Assembly: GCA_035502515.1 (NCBI GenBank)
Contig: DATJUH010000061.1
Location: 1 to 17,630 of the forward strand
Source: Fen-671 sp035502515
Lineage (GTDB): Bacteria > Actinomycetota > Acidimicrobiia > Acidimicrobiales > Palsa-688
Direction of reading: 5' to 3'
DNA: 17,630 bases
This document shows positions 6,630 through 15,694 of this stretch, in pieces; the first letter of the stretch is position 1, and each line of letters opens with the position of its first letter. The translations under genes and the position numbers were made by a program. The notes beneath the pieces were generated by a model. It was not told the origin of the DNA and made no database searches. It saw only the letters and a program-made list of their open reading frames with translations.

Positions 6630-7843
6630 TAAGGCTCGTGGCGGCCCCCGAAACCACGTCTCGCCACCGAGGCCAGATTGCTGGCTGCCGCCCGGCCGTC
6701 CTCGTGGAGGTGCCGCAGTTCCTCGTTCAATGCCCTGTTCGTAGCGCGTAGCTCTTCGGTCTCCGCCGCCAGCGCCGCGACCTGTTGCTCTCCCGCTTCG
6801 ACCCGCTGGCGGAGCTTGCGGAACTCGGCCTCCAGGCGTTCGATGTGGTGGTCCTTCAGCTCGGTGGCTTGTTCGAAGTGGAGCGCTTTGTGGCGTTCGT
6901 CGTCGTAGGCGGCTTCCATCCCGGAGCGGTCGGCCACGGAGGCGAAATACTCCGCCGTCGTGACGAGAGCGTTGGCCGGCTGTGCCCGCAGCCGTTCGGG
7001 AGCCTGCAGGTCCAGCCATCCCTCCGGTTGCTGCCGGAACCAGCCGGCGAGAGCGAGCTGGGCGCCCGTCAGGGCCTGCTCGTTCGAAGCGTCCTCGGCC
7101 TCGGTGCGGTGGTGGCGCATCTCCGGAGAGACGAACCCGGCCGCCTCCGCTTCAACTCCTTTGCTGGCGGCCCCGGTGCGCTCGACCACGTCGTCAGGCA
7201 GTACTTCGGCCAGTTGCCGGAGGAGGCGGGGCCCACTATGGCCAGGGTCCTTTACGAAGTCCTCGTAGCGGACCAGAAGCACGCGCCGGCCGGCGAGGCC
7301 CTCCAGTAGTTCGGTGCAATAGAGCTGCCAGATAGCGAGGGCCACGTACAGCGGCCGGCCGTCCCGCTTGCGCATCGAGAGGGCCACGTCCAGGGGGCTG
7401 CGGTCGACCACGACGATGGCGAACCGGCCCTGGTCGAATGCAGGCAGCCACGCCGGCAGGAGGAGGCTGATCCGGGGGTCCTTCAGCACCAGCGGGCGGC
7501 CGGCGGCCTGCGAACCGAGGCGGGCCAGCATTGCTTCGGCCTCGGCTTGCCATTCGGCGGCGTGGTCGCGGATCAGCTCCCGCGCCGGTGGCCTGTCCCA
7601 GGCCCCGTCCACTCGAGCGAGGAGGTTGTCGTTCAGGTCGTTCACGTCCACACGCTCGAAGAACCCTCTCGGGTTGTCTTCTGCCGCCGCCAGCAGGTCG
7701 GCCTCCTCGCCGGCGAAGAACCCCGCCTTGGCCAGGAACCCGGCCACGGCGCTGGTCCCACTGCGGTGCATCCCGAGTATCACGACGCCTGCCTGGCCGG
7801 GCCCGGGGGACACCGCGCCTTCCGTTTGACCGTTTTCGCCCAT
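6629..7843 (-). CDS. Sulfotransferase-family protein with coiled-coil C-terminus
   Basis: A 404-residue protein. Its N-terminal domain has the PAPS-binding signatures of sulfotransferases: the 5'-phosphosulfate loop GMHRSGTSAV (25-34), the core VLKDPRISLLLP (119-130), and the 3'-phosphate motif VVDRSPLDVALSMRKRDG (145-162) with Arg148 and Ser156. Such enzymes move sulfate from PAPS to a hydroxyl, here perhaps on a glycan. Residues about 314-380 form a heptad-like, charged segment (ERLEAEFRKLRQRVEAGEQQ and on) predicted as a coiled coil, then a basic end. ATG 7843 is used because the homology begins soon after. The frame is open to 8056, but that would overlap the divergent gene at 7892. TAGCTT lies 8 nt upstream. 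The substrate is inferred only from the neighbours. Confidence 0.82.
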   Translation of the reverse strand: MGENGQTEGAVSPGPGQAGVVILGMHRSGTSAVAGFLAKAGFFAGEEADLLAAAEDNPRGFFERVDVNDLNDNLLARVDGAWDRPPARELIRDHAAEWQAEAEAMLARLGSQAAGRPLVLKDPRISLLLPAWLPAFDQGRFAIVVVDRSPLDVALSMRKRDGRPLYVALAIWQLYCTELLEGLAGRRVLLVRYEDFVKDPGHSGPRLLRQLAEVLPDDVVERTGAASKGVEAEAAGFVSPEMRHHRTEAEDASNEQALTGAQLALAGWFRQQPEGWLDLQAPERLRAQPANALVTTAEYFASVADRSGMEAAYDDERHKALHFEQATELKDHHIERLEAEFRKLRQRVEAGEQQVAALAAETEELRATNRALNEELRHLHEDGRAAASNLASVARRGFGGRHEP

Positions 7844-7851
7844 CGACCCAG

Positions 7852-7857
7852 AAGCTA
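7852..7857 (-). promoter_or_regulatory. -10-like hexamer for the sulfotransferase gene
   Basis: TAGCTT on the minus strand ends 8 nt before ATG 7843, without a Shine-Dalgarno sequence. It supports ATG 7843 as the start and a leaderless mRNA. Confidence 0.3.
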
Positions 7858-7876
7858 CTGGAAACGCGGCCTCATA

Positions 7877-7882
7877 TATCTT
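7877..7882 (+). promoter_or_regulatory. -10-like hexamer for the 7892 glycosyltransferase
   Basis: TATCTT, in the AT-rich stretch CATATATCTT, ends 9 nt before ATG 7892. The divergent intergenic gap is only 48 bp, so both promoters would overlap here. Confidence 0.3.
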
Positions 7883-7891
7883 TGAACCGAG

Positions 7892-8743
7892 ATGACCAAC
7901 GTGACGGGCGGGTTGCTCCCGTGGCGCCGGCGCCGGGGCCAGAAGCGTCCCTTGCGATTGCTGGCGGTGCTCCTGTGCTACAACGACGGCGACCTCGTCG
8001 AGGACGCGGTCGCTTACCTGCGCGACCAGGGTCATCAAATCATCGCTTGGGACCACGGCTCGACGGACGGGACGCCCGGGGCCCTGCGCCGGCTCGAGGG
8101 CGAGCTGGTCGAGCTGCAGAGCATCCCCCGCAGCGTCGATTTCTACGGGCTCTACCAGGCCATGTCAGCCCACCTGCTGGAAAATTACGTCGCCAAGTAC
8201 GACTGGGTTTCGTGGCCGGACCAGGACGAGTTCCTCGAGGGCCCGGACCGGTCCCGGCCGTACCGGGACTGGCTCGAGGAGGTGGCGGCCTCGCCGTACG
8301 ACTGGATCCAGTTCAACAATTTCAATTTCTGGTGGACCGATGCCGACGACCCGACGGTCGAGCGGGCGGTACAACGGGTGCGTCATTACAGCCTTTTCGC
8401 CGACTGTGGGCCGCGTATCCGTTCCTGGCGGGCATCGTCGACCAACGTCAGGGAGTTCAACCACAACCCTCCCCTCGGTGAGCGCTACCCCCGGCTGTTC
8501 AACCTGCGGCACTATCCGATGAGGAGCGCGGCACAGATGACGCGGCGGCTCGAGGTCGACCGGGCCGGGTTGCGCCGCGGGGGCGCCAATTTCCACTACG
8601 ACAATATGAGTTCTTGGCCGGAACGCCTGGTGATCCCACCTGAAAAGCTTCACTTCGACGACGGCGGGGAGCTCGACCCGTCGCTCGTCTTTGACTGGCG
8701 CTCCATATACGGCGACGAGAATTCCCGTGCCCGCCGGCCATAG
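7892..8743 (+). CDS. GT-A glycosyltransferase (family 2-like)
   Basis: A 283-residue protein of the glycosyltransferase family 2 type (Glyco_tranf_2_4 group). After a short basic N-terminus it shows LLAVLLCYNDGDLVEDAVAY (23-42) and IIAWDHGSTDGTPGAL (50-65), the usual nucleotide-binding DxGSTDGT pattern. YDWVSWPDQDEFLEG (103-117) holds the acidic metal-binding cluster in DQDEF. The C-terminal part has the family-like FNLRHYPMRS and NFHYDNM segments. It likely transfers a sugar from a nucleotide donor in the cytosol. No membrane helix is seen. It is divergent from the sulfotransferase, 48 bp apart. The sugar is unknown. Confidence 0.8.
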   Translation: MTNVTGGLLPWRRRRGQKRPLRLLAVLLCYNDGDLVEDAVAYLRDQGHQIIAWDHGSTDGTPGALRRLEGELVELQSIPRSVDFYGLYQAMSAHLLENYVAKYDWVSWPDQDEFLEGPDRSRPYRDWLEEVAASPYDWIQFNNFNFWWTDADDPTVERAVQRVRHYSLFADCGPRIRSWRASSTNVREFNHNPPLGERYPRLFNLRHYPMRSAAQMTRRLEVDRAGLRRGGANFHYDNMSSWPERLVIPPEKLHFDDGGELDPSLVFDWRSIYGDENSRARRP

Positions 8744-8851
8744 GTCCGGTATCGGGAAAACTTGCGCCCTCGAAGGCCCGAAAACCAAGGCACCCAAATC
8801 GGATGTGGGCCTCGAGCGCCAGCGCGCAAGTACTCCTTCGCCGGTGCACAA

Positions 8852-10906
8852 GTGACGGTCCAGACAGCCCGGGCGGCCGGTCCCCAACCGGTCGGGCACG
8901 CCCGGGGCTGGCCCGGCGCCGGGCTGGTCCGGGGTTGGCCGGGCGTGGCCGTGGTGAGCTTCCTGGCCACAGTCCTCGGCTGGCGGCCCTATGCGTGGCA
9001 CTCCGTCTACGCCGGCATCGACCCTTCGTGGGAAGTCGGTCTGGCCATGGGCTTCAACCACCACCTCCAGTGGGGGCCATCGCTGGTTTTTTCTTACGGG
9101 CCGTACGGGTTCGTCGACGGCATTTACCCGTTTTACCGCCTCACCGCTTTTCTCAGTGTCCTGTACGCACTCGCCATTGTTTGGGGGCTGGCGGCCCTTA
9201 TCGTGTCGGCGCTGCGGCCCTCGTGGACCTTGCTGCCCGCCGGCGTGGCCGCATGGGCCGCCGTCGCCATCGCCCCCAGCAGGACGGGCTCTTCGGACAT
9301 TGCCGCCGCTACAGCGCTGGGGCTGGCGTTGGCAGCACTGGCGGCCGGGCGGGGCGGGGCCACTCGGGCCCCGGCGACAGCGGACTGGGCCGAAGGCCAG
9401 TGGGCGGGAACAGGGTGGGCGGCGCCAAATTGGGCTCGAGCCCGACAGAGCCGGGCCGGGCTGGTATTGGTGGGCCTCCTCGGGGCACTGGCCGGCTTCC
9501 AGCTCATGGTGAAGACCAACGACGGGCTACTGACAGTCGGGCTTCTGGCCGTCGTCGTCGTGCTCGGCGATCTCGGTTGGCGGCGGACGGTGCCGGCCGG
9601 GTGCATACCGCTGGTGACCGTGTTCTTCGGGGGCTGGTTGGCCGCCGGCCAAAGCATCACCAATGTCTTCAGTTATTTCCGGGGTTCTTGGTCGGTAGCC
9701 ATCGGTTACAGCTCGGCCATGCAGTATTCGTACGGCCGGGCCGCAGAGAACTGGTACGCCGTAGCCGTTTGTGCCCTGATCGTGGTCCTTTTTGCGTTGT
9801 CAGTACAGAGAAAGCCGCGTCGCTACCAGGTGGCCGTGATGTTGCTCATCGCTGGTTGGCTGTGGGCCGTGCTCAAAGAGGGGTTCGTGCGTCACGACCA
9901 GCACGACCTCACCTTCTTTGGATTGGCGCTGGCGGCCGTGCTTTTGGCGCAGGTGAAGCGCCCCTATGTCCCGCTCCAGGCGGGCGCCGCGGCGTTTACG
10001 GCCGTCGTTTTCTGGCTGGCCTTGGGCAACGTGCCGGTACAGCTGCACTCGCCGGGCGCCACCACGTCGGCCTTTTTCGACGATGTCGGCGAGGTGATGG
10101 GTGCCCCGGGGTTTGGCCAGGCTCGGGCCACCACCCTGGACCAGTTCCTGTCGACCGGCGACGCCCTCTCGCCCGCGTTGTTTTCCATGCTGGCGGGCCG
10201 CACCGTGGCAGTGGAGCCGATAGAGAACTCGGTCGCCTACGACTACCCCGAACTCGACTGGGATCCCGAGCCTGTCTTGCAGTCCTATAGCGCGTACACG
10301 AGCTACCTCGACCGGCTCGATGCCGCCTTCCTTGCTTCGGCCCGTGCCCCCGAGCGGATCGTCTACGCCCCATGGGAAATTGTCGACAAGCGTTACCAGT
10401 TCTTCGACCCCCCGGCCACGCTCGAGTCGATGTACTGCCACTATGTGCAATTGGCGGCGCCGGGGCCGGCCCAGGTGCTGCAGCGGGTCCCCGACCGTTG
10501 CGGGCCGCCGGTCAAGGTGAAAACGGTGAGCACACGTTCCGGTGCCCCGGTGAGCGTGCCGAGCGAACCGGGCAAGATGGTAGTCGCCACCTTCGATCTC
10601 GGTGCTCCGCTCAGCGCCAAGGCTGAGGATGTCCTGTTGAAGCCGCCCACCATGAGCGTCACGTTGTGGACTGGCCAGGCCGGGCCGGCGAACTACCGGT
10701 TCATCCCGGGGACGGCAGGGGACGACCATGTCGTCTCGGTGCCGCCGGCGCTCGGTTACTCGGCCGCCTTCACCCCGGCTGCCATAAAGAAACTCGCCCT
10801 GTCGGGGGGCGGCTGGAAGCCCGGGCAGGGCGAGATAACAGTCACCTTCTATACGGTCGGCCTCGGCTCCCCTTTGTCAGCGTCGTCGCCAAGCGGGGCA
10901 CACTAG
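8852..10906 (+). CDS. Polytopic membrane protein, GT-C-like, with large C-terminal domain
   Basis: About 684 residues from GTG 8852. A TTG at 8762 would add 30 residues with no membrane or domain character, so the start is uncertain. Some ten to eleven hydrophobic helices fill the first 400 residues. The first outer loop has YAGIDPSWEVGLAMGF, then WGPSLVFSYGPYGFVDG. This D-P-S-W plus YGP.GF pattern recurs in uncharacterised actinobacterial envelope proteins, and an acidic residue in the first loop is typical of GT-C transferases. GFVRHDQHDLTFF lies near the last helices. The C-terminal ~250 residues (WDPEPVLQSYSAYTSYLDRL and on) should lie outside the membrane. A probable role is lipid-linked glycan assembly (inference). 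The loop near residue 180 carries a WAxxx pentad repeat. The gene ends in a CTAG shared with the facing gene. Confidence 0.7.
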   Translation: MTVQTARAAGPQPVGHARGWPGAGLVRGWPGVAVVSFLATVLGWRPYAWHSVYAGIDPSWEVGLAMGFNHHLQWGPSLVFSYGPYGFVDGIYPFYRLTAFLSVLYALAIVWGLAALIVSALRPSWTLLPAGVAAWAAVAIAPSRTGSSDIAAATALGLALAALAAGRGGATRAPATADWAEGQWAGTGWAAPNWARARQSRAGLVLVGLLGALAGFQLMVKTNDGLLTVGLLAVVVVLGDLGWRRTVPAGCIPLVTVFFGGWLAAGQSITNVFSYFRGSWSVAIGYSSAMQYSYGRAAENWYAVAVCALIVVLFALSVQRKPRRYQVAVMLLIAGWLWAVLKEGFVRHDQHDLTFFGLALAAVLLAQVKRPYVPLQAGAAAFTAVVFWLALGNVPVQLHSPGATTSAFFDDVGEVMGAPGFGQARATTLDQFLSTGDALSPALFSMLAGRTVAVEPIENSVAYDYPELDWDPEPVLQSYSAYTSYLDRLDAAFLASARAPERIVYAPWEIVDKRYQFFDPPATLESMYCHYVQLAAPGPAQVLQRVPDRCGPPVKVKTVSTRSGAPVSVPSEPGKMVVATFDLGAPLSAKAEDVLLKPPTMSVTLWTGQAGPANYRFIPGTAGDDHVVSVPPALGYSAAFTPAAIKKLALSGGGWKPGQGEITVTFYTVGLGSPLSASSPSGAH
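8902..8955. repeat. Imperfect 27-bp tandem duplication inside a gene
   Basis: Two adjacent 27-bp units starting CCGGGG(C/T)TGG encode RGWPGAGLV and RGWPGVAVV near the N-terminus of the polytopic membrane protein, just before its first helix. Confidence 0.5.
9386..9445. repeat. Degenerate 15-bp repeat coding WAxxx x 4
   Basis: Four consecutive 15-bp units each start TGGGC and encode WAEGQ, WAGTG, WAAPN and WARAR in a cytosolic or outer loop of the membrane protein. The left flank CGGACTGGGCC (9381-9391) also occurs at unit junctions of the 15-bp array at 4910-5059. Confidence 0.55.
10903..10906. other. CTAG shared by two convergent stop codons
   Basis: The palindrome CTAG gives TAG (10904-10906) to the plus-strand gene and TAG (10905-10903) to the minus-strand gene. 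The two genes therefore overlap by four bases with no room for a terminator between them. Confidence 0.9.
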
Positions 10907-12333
10907 GGCGCCGGCGCCACAACGCGGCACGGCAGGATGGCCGTCCAGTGCGCCGGGTCTATCGACAGCGTGGCCGTCGTGTTCCCGGTCCGCCGGCACT
11001 CGGCGCCCGCCTTGGCCACCTCGGACGCCCAGGCCGGCCCACTGGAACGCTGGTTGGGCCCCCGGAAGTCGGCCACCCAGCTCGGGAGGAACAGGGCGGT
11101 GCAGATGGCCACCGCCACCGTCACCCGGCTCGGCACCCGGCTCGACGGCGCCCGGGACGGCGTGACCCTCCACCGTGAGTACCGAACAGCGCCGCCCTCA
11201 CGGGCGAAATAGTCGGCCAGGACGAGCACAGCGCTCATGATGAGGAGGACCGGTATGGCCTGATAGCGTCCGGCAATGCGCACGGTGCCCGCCTGCAGGG
11301 CCGTGGCTACGGCGCGTAACCAGACGGGTACCACGAAACACACGGCCGAGTACGCCACCGCGACCACGGTGAACAGCCGGACACGGGAAGACCGTGCCCA
11401 CAGCCCCAGCAGCAAAACGCCGCCTATAGCGGCAAAGCCCAATGCGATGCTCAGTTGCCGTCCGTGGACGGCCAGCCAGTCCGTCCCCTTGACGCCGCCG
11501 ACTATCCCGAGCCCCACCCTCACGGCAAAAGACTGGCCGATGTCGTGCAGCCCACCGGGGCTCGACAAAGCACTGGCGCTGGAGGGCAGGATCACCACGG
11601 CCTGGTAGAGGAGGCCAAGGACCAGGCCGGCGCCGGCGGCTTGTTCCGCCGGCTCGCGTAACGCCGCCCACCGGGCCACCGCCAACGGGAGAAAAAGGCC
11701 CACCAGCGGTTCCGAAGCGGCGGCGACGAAACACAAGAGGGCAGCCACGACTTGCCCGGGTCGCGACCTCGGCCTCCATATGAGCGCCCAGAAAGTGGCA
11801 AAGAACAACCACCACGGCACGTTGACGAGGTTGTCGAGCAGCTCCACGTTGGCCACCGGCAAAAGGACCATACCGGCCGCCAATAACACTCTCAGGCCCG
11901 GGGACGCTATATGCCCCCGGGCCATATGGAAAACAAGGCAAGAGAGGGCGCCGAGGCTGACTGCGCCGATAAGCGCCAACAATGTCGAGGTACTGGCAGC
12001 GGGCACCAGGCGGGCCAATTGGACGGCCAGGCGGGGGAACAGCTGCATGTAGCCGTTGTGCAGGGTGGTGAGGGTGCGCCAGAAGGAAAGAGCCGTGGCC
12101 TGGGCGTAGAAAATCCGCCCGTCTTCGGCCCAGATCGTTTTGGTGGCGGGCAGGCCCGGTTGACGCAACAGGGCCGCGCCGCTGACGGCGGCAAAACCGC
12201 TGACGTAACCAATGGCCAGCGTCCACGGGGGTAGATGGCTGCGCCCGGCAGCCGGGAACAGCGCCGCCCCCGGGCGAACGTGAGCGGCGTGGTGGCGCCG
12301 GGGAGGCGGGAGAAGTAGGGTTGTCGACCTCAC
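10903..12333 (-). CDS. Polytopic membrane protein, GT-C-like
   Basis: A 476-residue protein with about ten to twelve hydrophobic helices and a short C-terminal tail containing a likely outer Cys pair (AECRRT, ILPCRV). The first outer loop has IWAEDGRIFYAQA (about 67-79) and LHNGYMQLFPRLA (about 91-103). The W-AEDG...F...A...GY...PR pattern marks a group of uncharacterised actinobacterial membrane proteins resembling GT-C sugar transferases that use polyprenyl-phosphate sugars. The GTG start at 12333 overlaps the stop of the upstream gene as GTGA, a normal sign of translational coupling. The frame is open to 12381, but that start would overlap more. Its end shares CTAG with the gene at 8852. 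Confidence 0.72.
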   Translation of the reverse strand: MRSTTLLLPPPRRHHAAHVRPGAALFPAAGRSHLPPWTLAIGYVSGFAAVSGAALLRQPGLPATKTIWAEDGRIFYAQATALSFWRTLTTLHNGYMQLFPRLAVQLARLVPAASTSTLLALIGAVSLGALSCLVFHMARGHIASPGLRVLLAAGMVLLPVANVELLDNLVNVPWWLFFATFWALIWRPRSRPGQVVAALLCFVAAASEPLVGLFLPLAVARWAALREPAEQAAGAGLVLGLLYQAVVILPSSASALSSPGGLHDIGQSFAVRVGLGIVGGVKGTDWLAVHGRQLSIALGFAAIGGVLLLGLWARSSRVRLFTVVAVAYSAVCFVVPVWLRAVATALQAGTVRIAGRYQAIPVLLIMSAVLVLADYFAREGGAVRYSRWRVTPSRAPSSRVPSRVTVAVAICTALFLPSWVADFRGPNQRSSGPAWASEVAKAGAECRRTGNTTATLSIDPAHWTAILPCRVVAPAP

Positions 12334-14183
12334 GCGGGGGCGGAAAGGCCGCAGAGTTTCAGGGTGGTCCCCTCCGTCCACGTCAGGACGAGCTTGGCGC
12401 GCGGCGCGTTGTCGCTCAAGTACCCCGTCCCGGTGGGCGGCACGACCAGCTCCACCGGAACGGAGCTCGACGGTCCCTGGCGAGGGACCAGGATGGCGGC
12501 CAGGTAACGGTTGACGCCGCTGGGGGCGGGCCGGGCGTCCACCAGGACGGCGGCCGAAGCCTCGCCGGCCGGTATGCGCAACCAGACCTGTAACGGGGCG
12601 CTCGAACCAGTGGGGGAAAAGCGGAAACAGCCGCTACCGAGTGAAGAAACGACGCCGTTGCGGTACGTCACGTACTGGAAGTGACCACCTACCAATGGTT
12701 TGGGAGAAAGGGCCGTATTGGCGCCGTTCCAGTCGCCTACGGCGAGCAGAGCGCGCCCGTTCACCATGTCGGTCCTGGTAAGGGTGGCCGGGGGCAGAAG
12801 ATGAGAACGCTGCAGGAAAGCGAGCTCGGTGGCCGACAGGTTGGGGAACAGACTGATGGGTGCGGCGGCGGGGCCCGTCACGTCCGGGACACTCGCGGCG
12901 GTGAGCCGCCCGACGGCTAAAACGTCAGTTTTCAACCTCGACGTCAAAGCCACCCGCGCTTTCACCCACGTCTGGGCCTGGCCCACGTTGCCTATCAAAG
13001 TGACGACCAGGAGGACGACCGCTCCGACGCGAACGACGACAGGGGCGCGGCGGGGGCTCAGGACCGTAGCAATCACCGGGGTAAGCAAAGCCATAGCCAC
13101 GTAGACGTAGCGCGATACGTCAGGTGTACCGGTAGAAATATCCCGCCCCAGCCCGGCCAATAAATAAAAGGCGGCGGTGGCGGCGCAAAGAGCCAGCAGT
13201 ACCGGTTGGTCATGCAGCAGCCTCACTGAGGACCACGCCACCCATGCGATTAAAGCGACCAGGATGACCGGGCCGGCCACCTGGAGGTTGAACGCCCGGC
13301 CCAGCGCCCACGACAGGCCGTCCCACATATAGCGCGGGAGGTCGGTCAACGTACCGACAGTGAACCGGTCCGAATGGGCGGTCAGCCCGAGGTGACCGAC
13401 ACCGGCGAACCAGGTCACGTAAGCGACGACAGGCAAAGCCAGTACGGCGACCGCCCGTTTCCACGGAAGACGAGCGAAGGCGAGCACGGCCGCCCCGACC
13501 AGCATGGCGTCCCCGATCGTGGAGCACATCAGGCTGGCCAGGAGGGCGAGAGATGCCAGGGCCAGAGTGGGGCGCGCCGGTGGGACGGCCGCCGGCCTGT
13601 CCATCAGGTCGAAGGCCACCAAGCCGAACATGACCGAGCCGACGAAGCCGATCTGGAAGGCCCAGGCCAGGTCTTCGGCGCCGGCGCCGAGGAAGCCGAG
13701 GAGGGCGACCGCCGTCGTGGCCACCCACGGGCCGGCACCCGCCCGCAGGCTGAGCCGCCAGGCCAGGTGCATGACCACGACCTGGGCCACCAGTACGGGA
13801 AGGACGTACGGCCAATAGGTCCCGAGGTGGAACACGCTGTACAGCGCCCGCCAGAGCAGGACCGGCAGGGTTGACCAGTGTTCGTTATGGGGGAACCAGA
13901 TGCTCTCGGGGTTGGTGGGCGCGTAGAAGAGGCCGCGGCCGACCAGGAAGTTCCACTCGTCGCCGAAGAACCACAGGCCCCTGTCAAGCCACGCCCAGAA
14001 CCCGAACGCACCCACGAGGCTGGCCACATGGACGGCGGTCACGGCCCGGCCGGGGCGCCAGGGCACCTGGGCCCGGGGGGCCGAGTGCCGGCCCGGTGCG
14101 GTGGTCCCGCCCGGGCGGCTGGCTGGCCGGCGGGCCATTTCCTCCGGGCCCGGCGCCATCGTGCCGGGTGGCCCCGTCAGCAC
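12330..14183 (-). CDS. Polytopic membrane protein, GT-C-like, with extracytoplasmic C-terminal domain
   Basis: Up to 617 residues from GTG 14183. ATG at 14159 and ATG at 14138 are also possible, since the first 45 residues are basic, Pro/Gly-rich and not conserved-looking. About eleven helices follow. The first outer loop has LWFFGDEWNFLVGRGL (70-85) with the acidic pair Asp75-Glu76, then IWFPHNEHWSTLP (95-107). This DEW...HNEHWS pattern recurs in uncharacterised actinobacterial membrane proteins, and the first-loop acid suits the catalytic base of GT-C transferases. DVSRYVYVAMALL lies near the last helices. The final ~200 residues are hydrophilic, with two Cys, and should lie outside. It is first in a two-gene operon with the 476-residue protein, overlapping by GTGA. 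The role in envelope glycan synthesis is inferred. Confidence 0.72.
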   Translation of the reverse strand: MLTGPPGTMAPGPEEMARRPASRPGGTTAPGRHSAPRAQVPWRPGRAVTAVHVASLVGAFGFWAWLDRGLWFFGDEWNFLVGRGLFYAPTNPESIWFPHNEHWSTLPVLLWRALYSVFHLGTYWPYVLPVLVAQVVVMHLAWRLSLRAGAGPWVATTAVALLGFLGAGAEDLAWAFQIGFVGSVMFGLVAFDLMDRPAAVPPARPTLALASLALLASLMCSTIGDAMLVGAAVLAFARLPWKRAVAVLALPVVAYVTWFAGVGHLGLTAHSDRFTVGTLTDLPRYMWDGLSWALGRAFNLQVAGPVILVALIAWVAWSSVRLLHDQPVLLALCAATAAFYLLAGLGRDISTGTPDVSRYVYVAMALLTPVIATVLSPRRAPVVVRVGAVVLLVVTLIGNVGQAQTWVKARVALTSRLKTDVLAVGRLTAASVPDVTGPAAAPISLFPNLSATELAFLQRSHLLPPATLTRTDMVNGRALLAVGDWNGANTALSPKPLVGGHFQYVTYRNGVVSSLGSGCFRFSPTGSSAPLQVWLRIPAGEASAAVLVDARPAPSGVNRYLAAILVPRQGPSSSVPVELVVPPTGTGYLSDNAPRAKLVLTWTEGTTLKLCGLSAPA

Positions 14184-14462
14184 GGCCCCTGCCTACCGAG
14201 GTCCCGCTCCACCGTTGAAATCGTAGTGCCTGCCCAAACGAGCAAACATCGAGCACCTCGTGGCGACGTCGAGCATGGCGCCCGGCGGCCGTGGCGCCGG
14301 CGGCATAGCCTTATGGGAAAACAGGAAAATCGGTGGCGAGGCGGCCGGGCACGCAGTTTTTGCTTGGGTCATCACGATTGGCGGCGACCCCGCCACCTGC
14401 AGCGTCGGGCGGCCGAGTGATCTACAGCCCCCTGCCTGGGAAAAGGTAGCTTACTGCCAGCC
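14184..14462. other. Divergent intergenic region, 279 bp
   Basis: This gap separates the GT-C operon (minus) from the nucleotidyltransferase gene (plus). It holds two AT-richer patches (about 14312-14330 and 14352-14380). On the minus strand TTTGCT and TACGAT stand 15 bp apart near 14220-14250, a weak promoter candidate. Short frames crossing it, one with a possible 27-residue peptide ending at 14193, have no recognisable family. Confidence 0.4.
14447..14452 (+). promoter_or_regulatory. -10-like hexamer for the nucleotidyltransferase gene
   Basis: TAGCTT ends 10 nt before ATG 14463. It is the same hexamer as before the sulfotransferase gene. No Shine-Dalgarno is seen at normal spacing. Confidence 0.28.
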
Positions 14463-15674
14463 ATGCTCGCGACGAACAAGAAGACAACGCGGCAACGGCT
14501 CGAAGAGGCGTTGGTGGTTGCCGTGGCCGGTGCCCGAGGCGCACCCGGCTGTGACGGGCTCGAGTCACTTGTGGTGCGGGCCGGCCCGGACGCGCTGGTC
14601 GACTTCGCCATCGCGCAGCGGGTCACCGGTACGGCGAGCCAGGCCCTGGCCGGCGTACTGAGCGAAGGACCCCGCGCCCGGTTGCAGGCCATGGCCACGG
14701 CCGAGGCCTTTTCCAACCTCTCCTATCTGGCCCTGCTGGTCCGGCTGAGCGCGGCACTGCGGGAAGCTGAGGTCCCATGGGTGGTGGTGAAAGGACCAGT
14801 GCTGGCGGAGCTGGCCTACGGCGGTACCCCCCGTTACTACTCGGATCTGGACGTGGTCGTGCCGGCGGAACATTTCCGCCGTGCCCTCGAAGTGCTCAAC
14901 TCCCGGGGTGCGTCCACTATGGACCGCAATTGGGACCTCGTCACGACTGACCTGAGGGGTGAGCTCCACCTCGCTTTCGGCCCGGAACTCGTGGACCTTC
15001 ACTGGCACCTGGTGAACCTCCTCAACCAGCGGGACCGCTTTGCCATCCCGATGGCCGAGCTGTTCGACCGGCGCCAGAAGGTGCGGGTCGGGACCGTGAC
15101 CACCTGGGCCCTGGACCCCACCGACGCCGTCCTTCATGTAGCTCTCCACGCCGCCCTGGCCGGCGGCCACCAGCTCGGCTGGATCGTCGACGTCGAGCGC
15201 TCGGTCAGCAACCTCAAACCTGATTGGGCGGCACTGGTCCAACGAAGCCACGCCTGGCACACCGACCTGCCTGTGGCGGTGGCGCTGAACCGGGCCAGGG
15301 AAGTCCTGGGGGCGCCGGTGCCGCCGGAAGTCGTGGCCGAACTGAGTGGCGGCCCGGCCGGGCGCCTGCTGGTCCACAGCCTGCGCAAATGGAGGTCGAG
15401 CGGGAGCCTCCCGGGAGGGGGGTCGATCGACAGGGCGCTGACGCGTTCATTACGGGACGGCTACCCGGCGACGGCCGCTGAGGTCACTCGGTCCGCTTAC
15501 GAAATGTTGCAGCGTCGTTTCGACCCTCACGAATACTGGCTCGACCCGGCCGACCCGAGGAACGTCCTCCACAGTTCAGGCGACAGCGGCGGGCTGGAAC
15601 GTTACCTGGAGCGCGTCAACGCCACCGACCTTTACGGTCACAACGGGCATCACGGGCCACGAGGGCGTCACTGA
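14463..15674 (+). CDS. Nucleotidyltransferase-family protein (PF14907-like)
   Basis: A 403-residue soluble protein of the uncharacterised nucleotidyltransferase group NTP_transf_5. The marks are the pre-motif VPWVVVKGPVLAELAYG (104-120) with Lys110-Gly111, then TPRYYSDLDVVVP (122-134). There Ser127-Asp128-Leu129-Asp130 gives the metal-binding DxD, and downstream come LHVALHAALAGGHQLGWIVDVER histidines. The family is thought to transfer a nucleotide to an unknown target. Members often lie in polysaccharide clusters and in lasso-peptide-type clusters beside an ABC exporter. Here the ABC exporter gene is convergent with only 20 bp between. The ATG start at 14463 has a TAGCTT site 10 nt upstream. 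The substrate is unknown. Confidence 0.8.
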   Translation: MLATNKKTTRQRLEEALVVAVAGARGAPGCDGLESLVVRAGPDALVDFAIAQRVTGTASQALAGVLSEGPRARLQAMATAEAFSNLSYLALLVRLSAALREAEVPWVVVKGPVLAELAYGGTPRYYSDLDVVVPAEHFRRALEVLNSRGASTMDRNWDLVTTDLRGELHLAFGPELVDLHWHLVNLLNQRDRFAIPMAELFDRRQKVRVGTVTTWALDPTDAVLHVALHAALAGGHQLGWIVDVERSVSNLKPDWAALVQRSHAWHTDLPVAVALNRAREVLGAPVPPEVVAELSGGPAGRLLVHSLRKWRSSGSLPGGGSIDRALTRSLRDGYPATAAEVTRSAYEMLQRRFDPHEYWLDPADPRNVLHSSGDSGGLERYLERVNATDLYGHNGHHGPRGRH

Positions 15675-15694
15675 ATTTCTCCCGGGTTACCTGC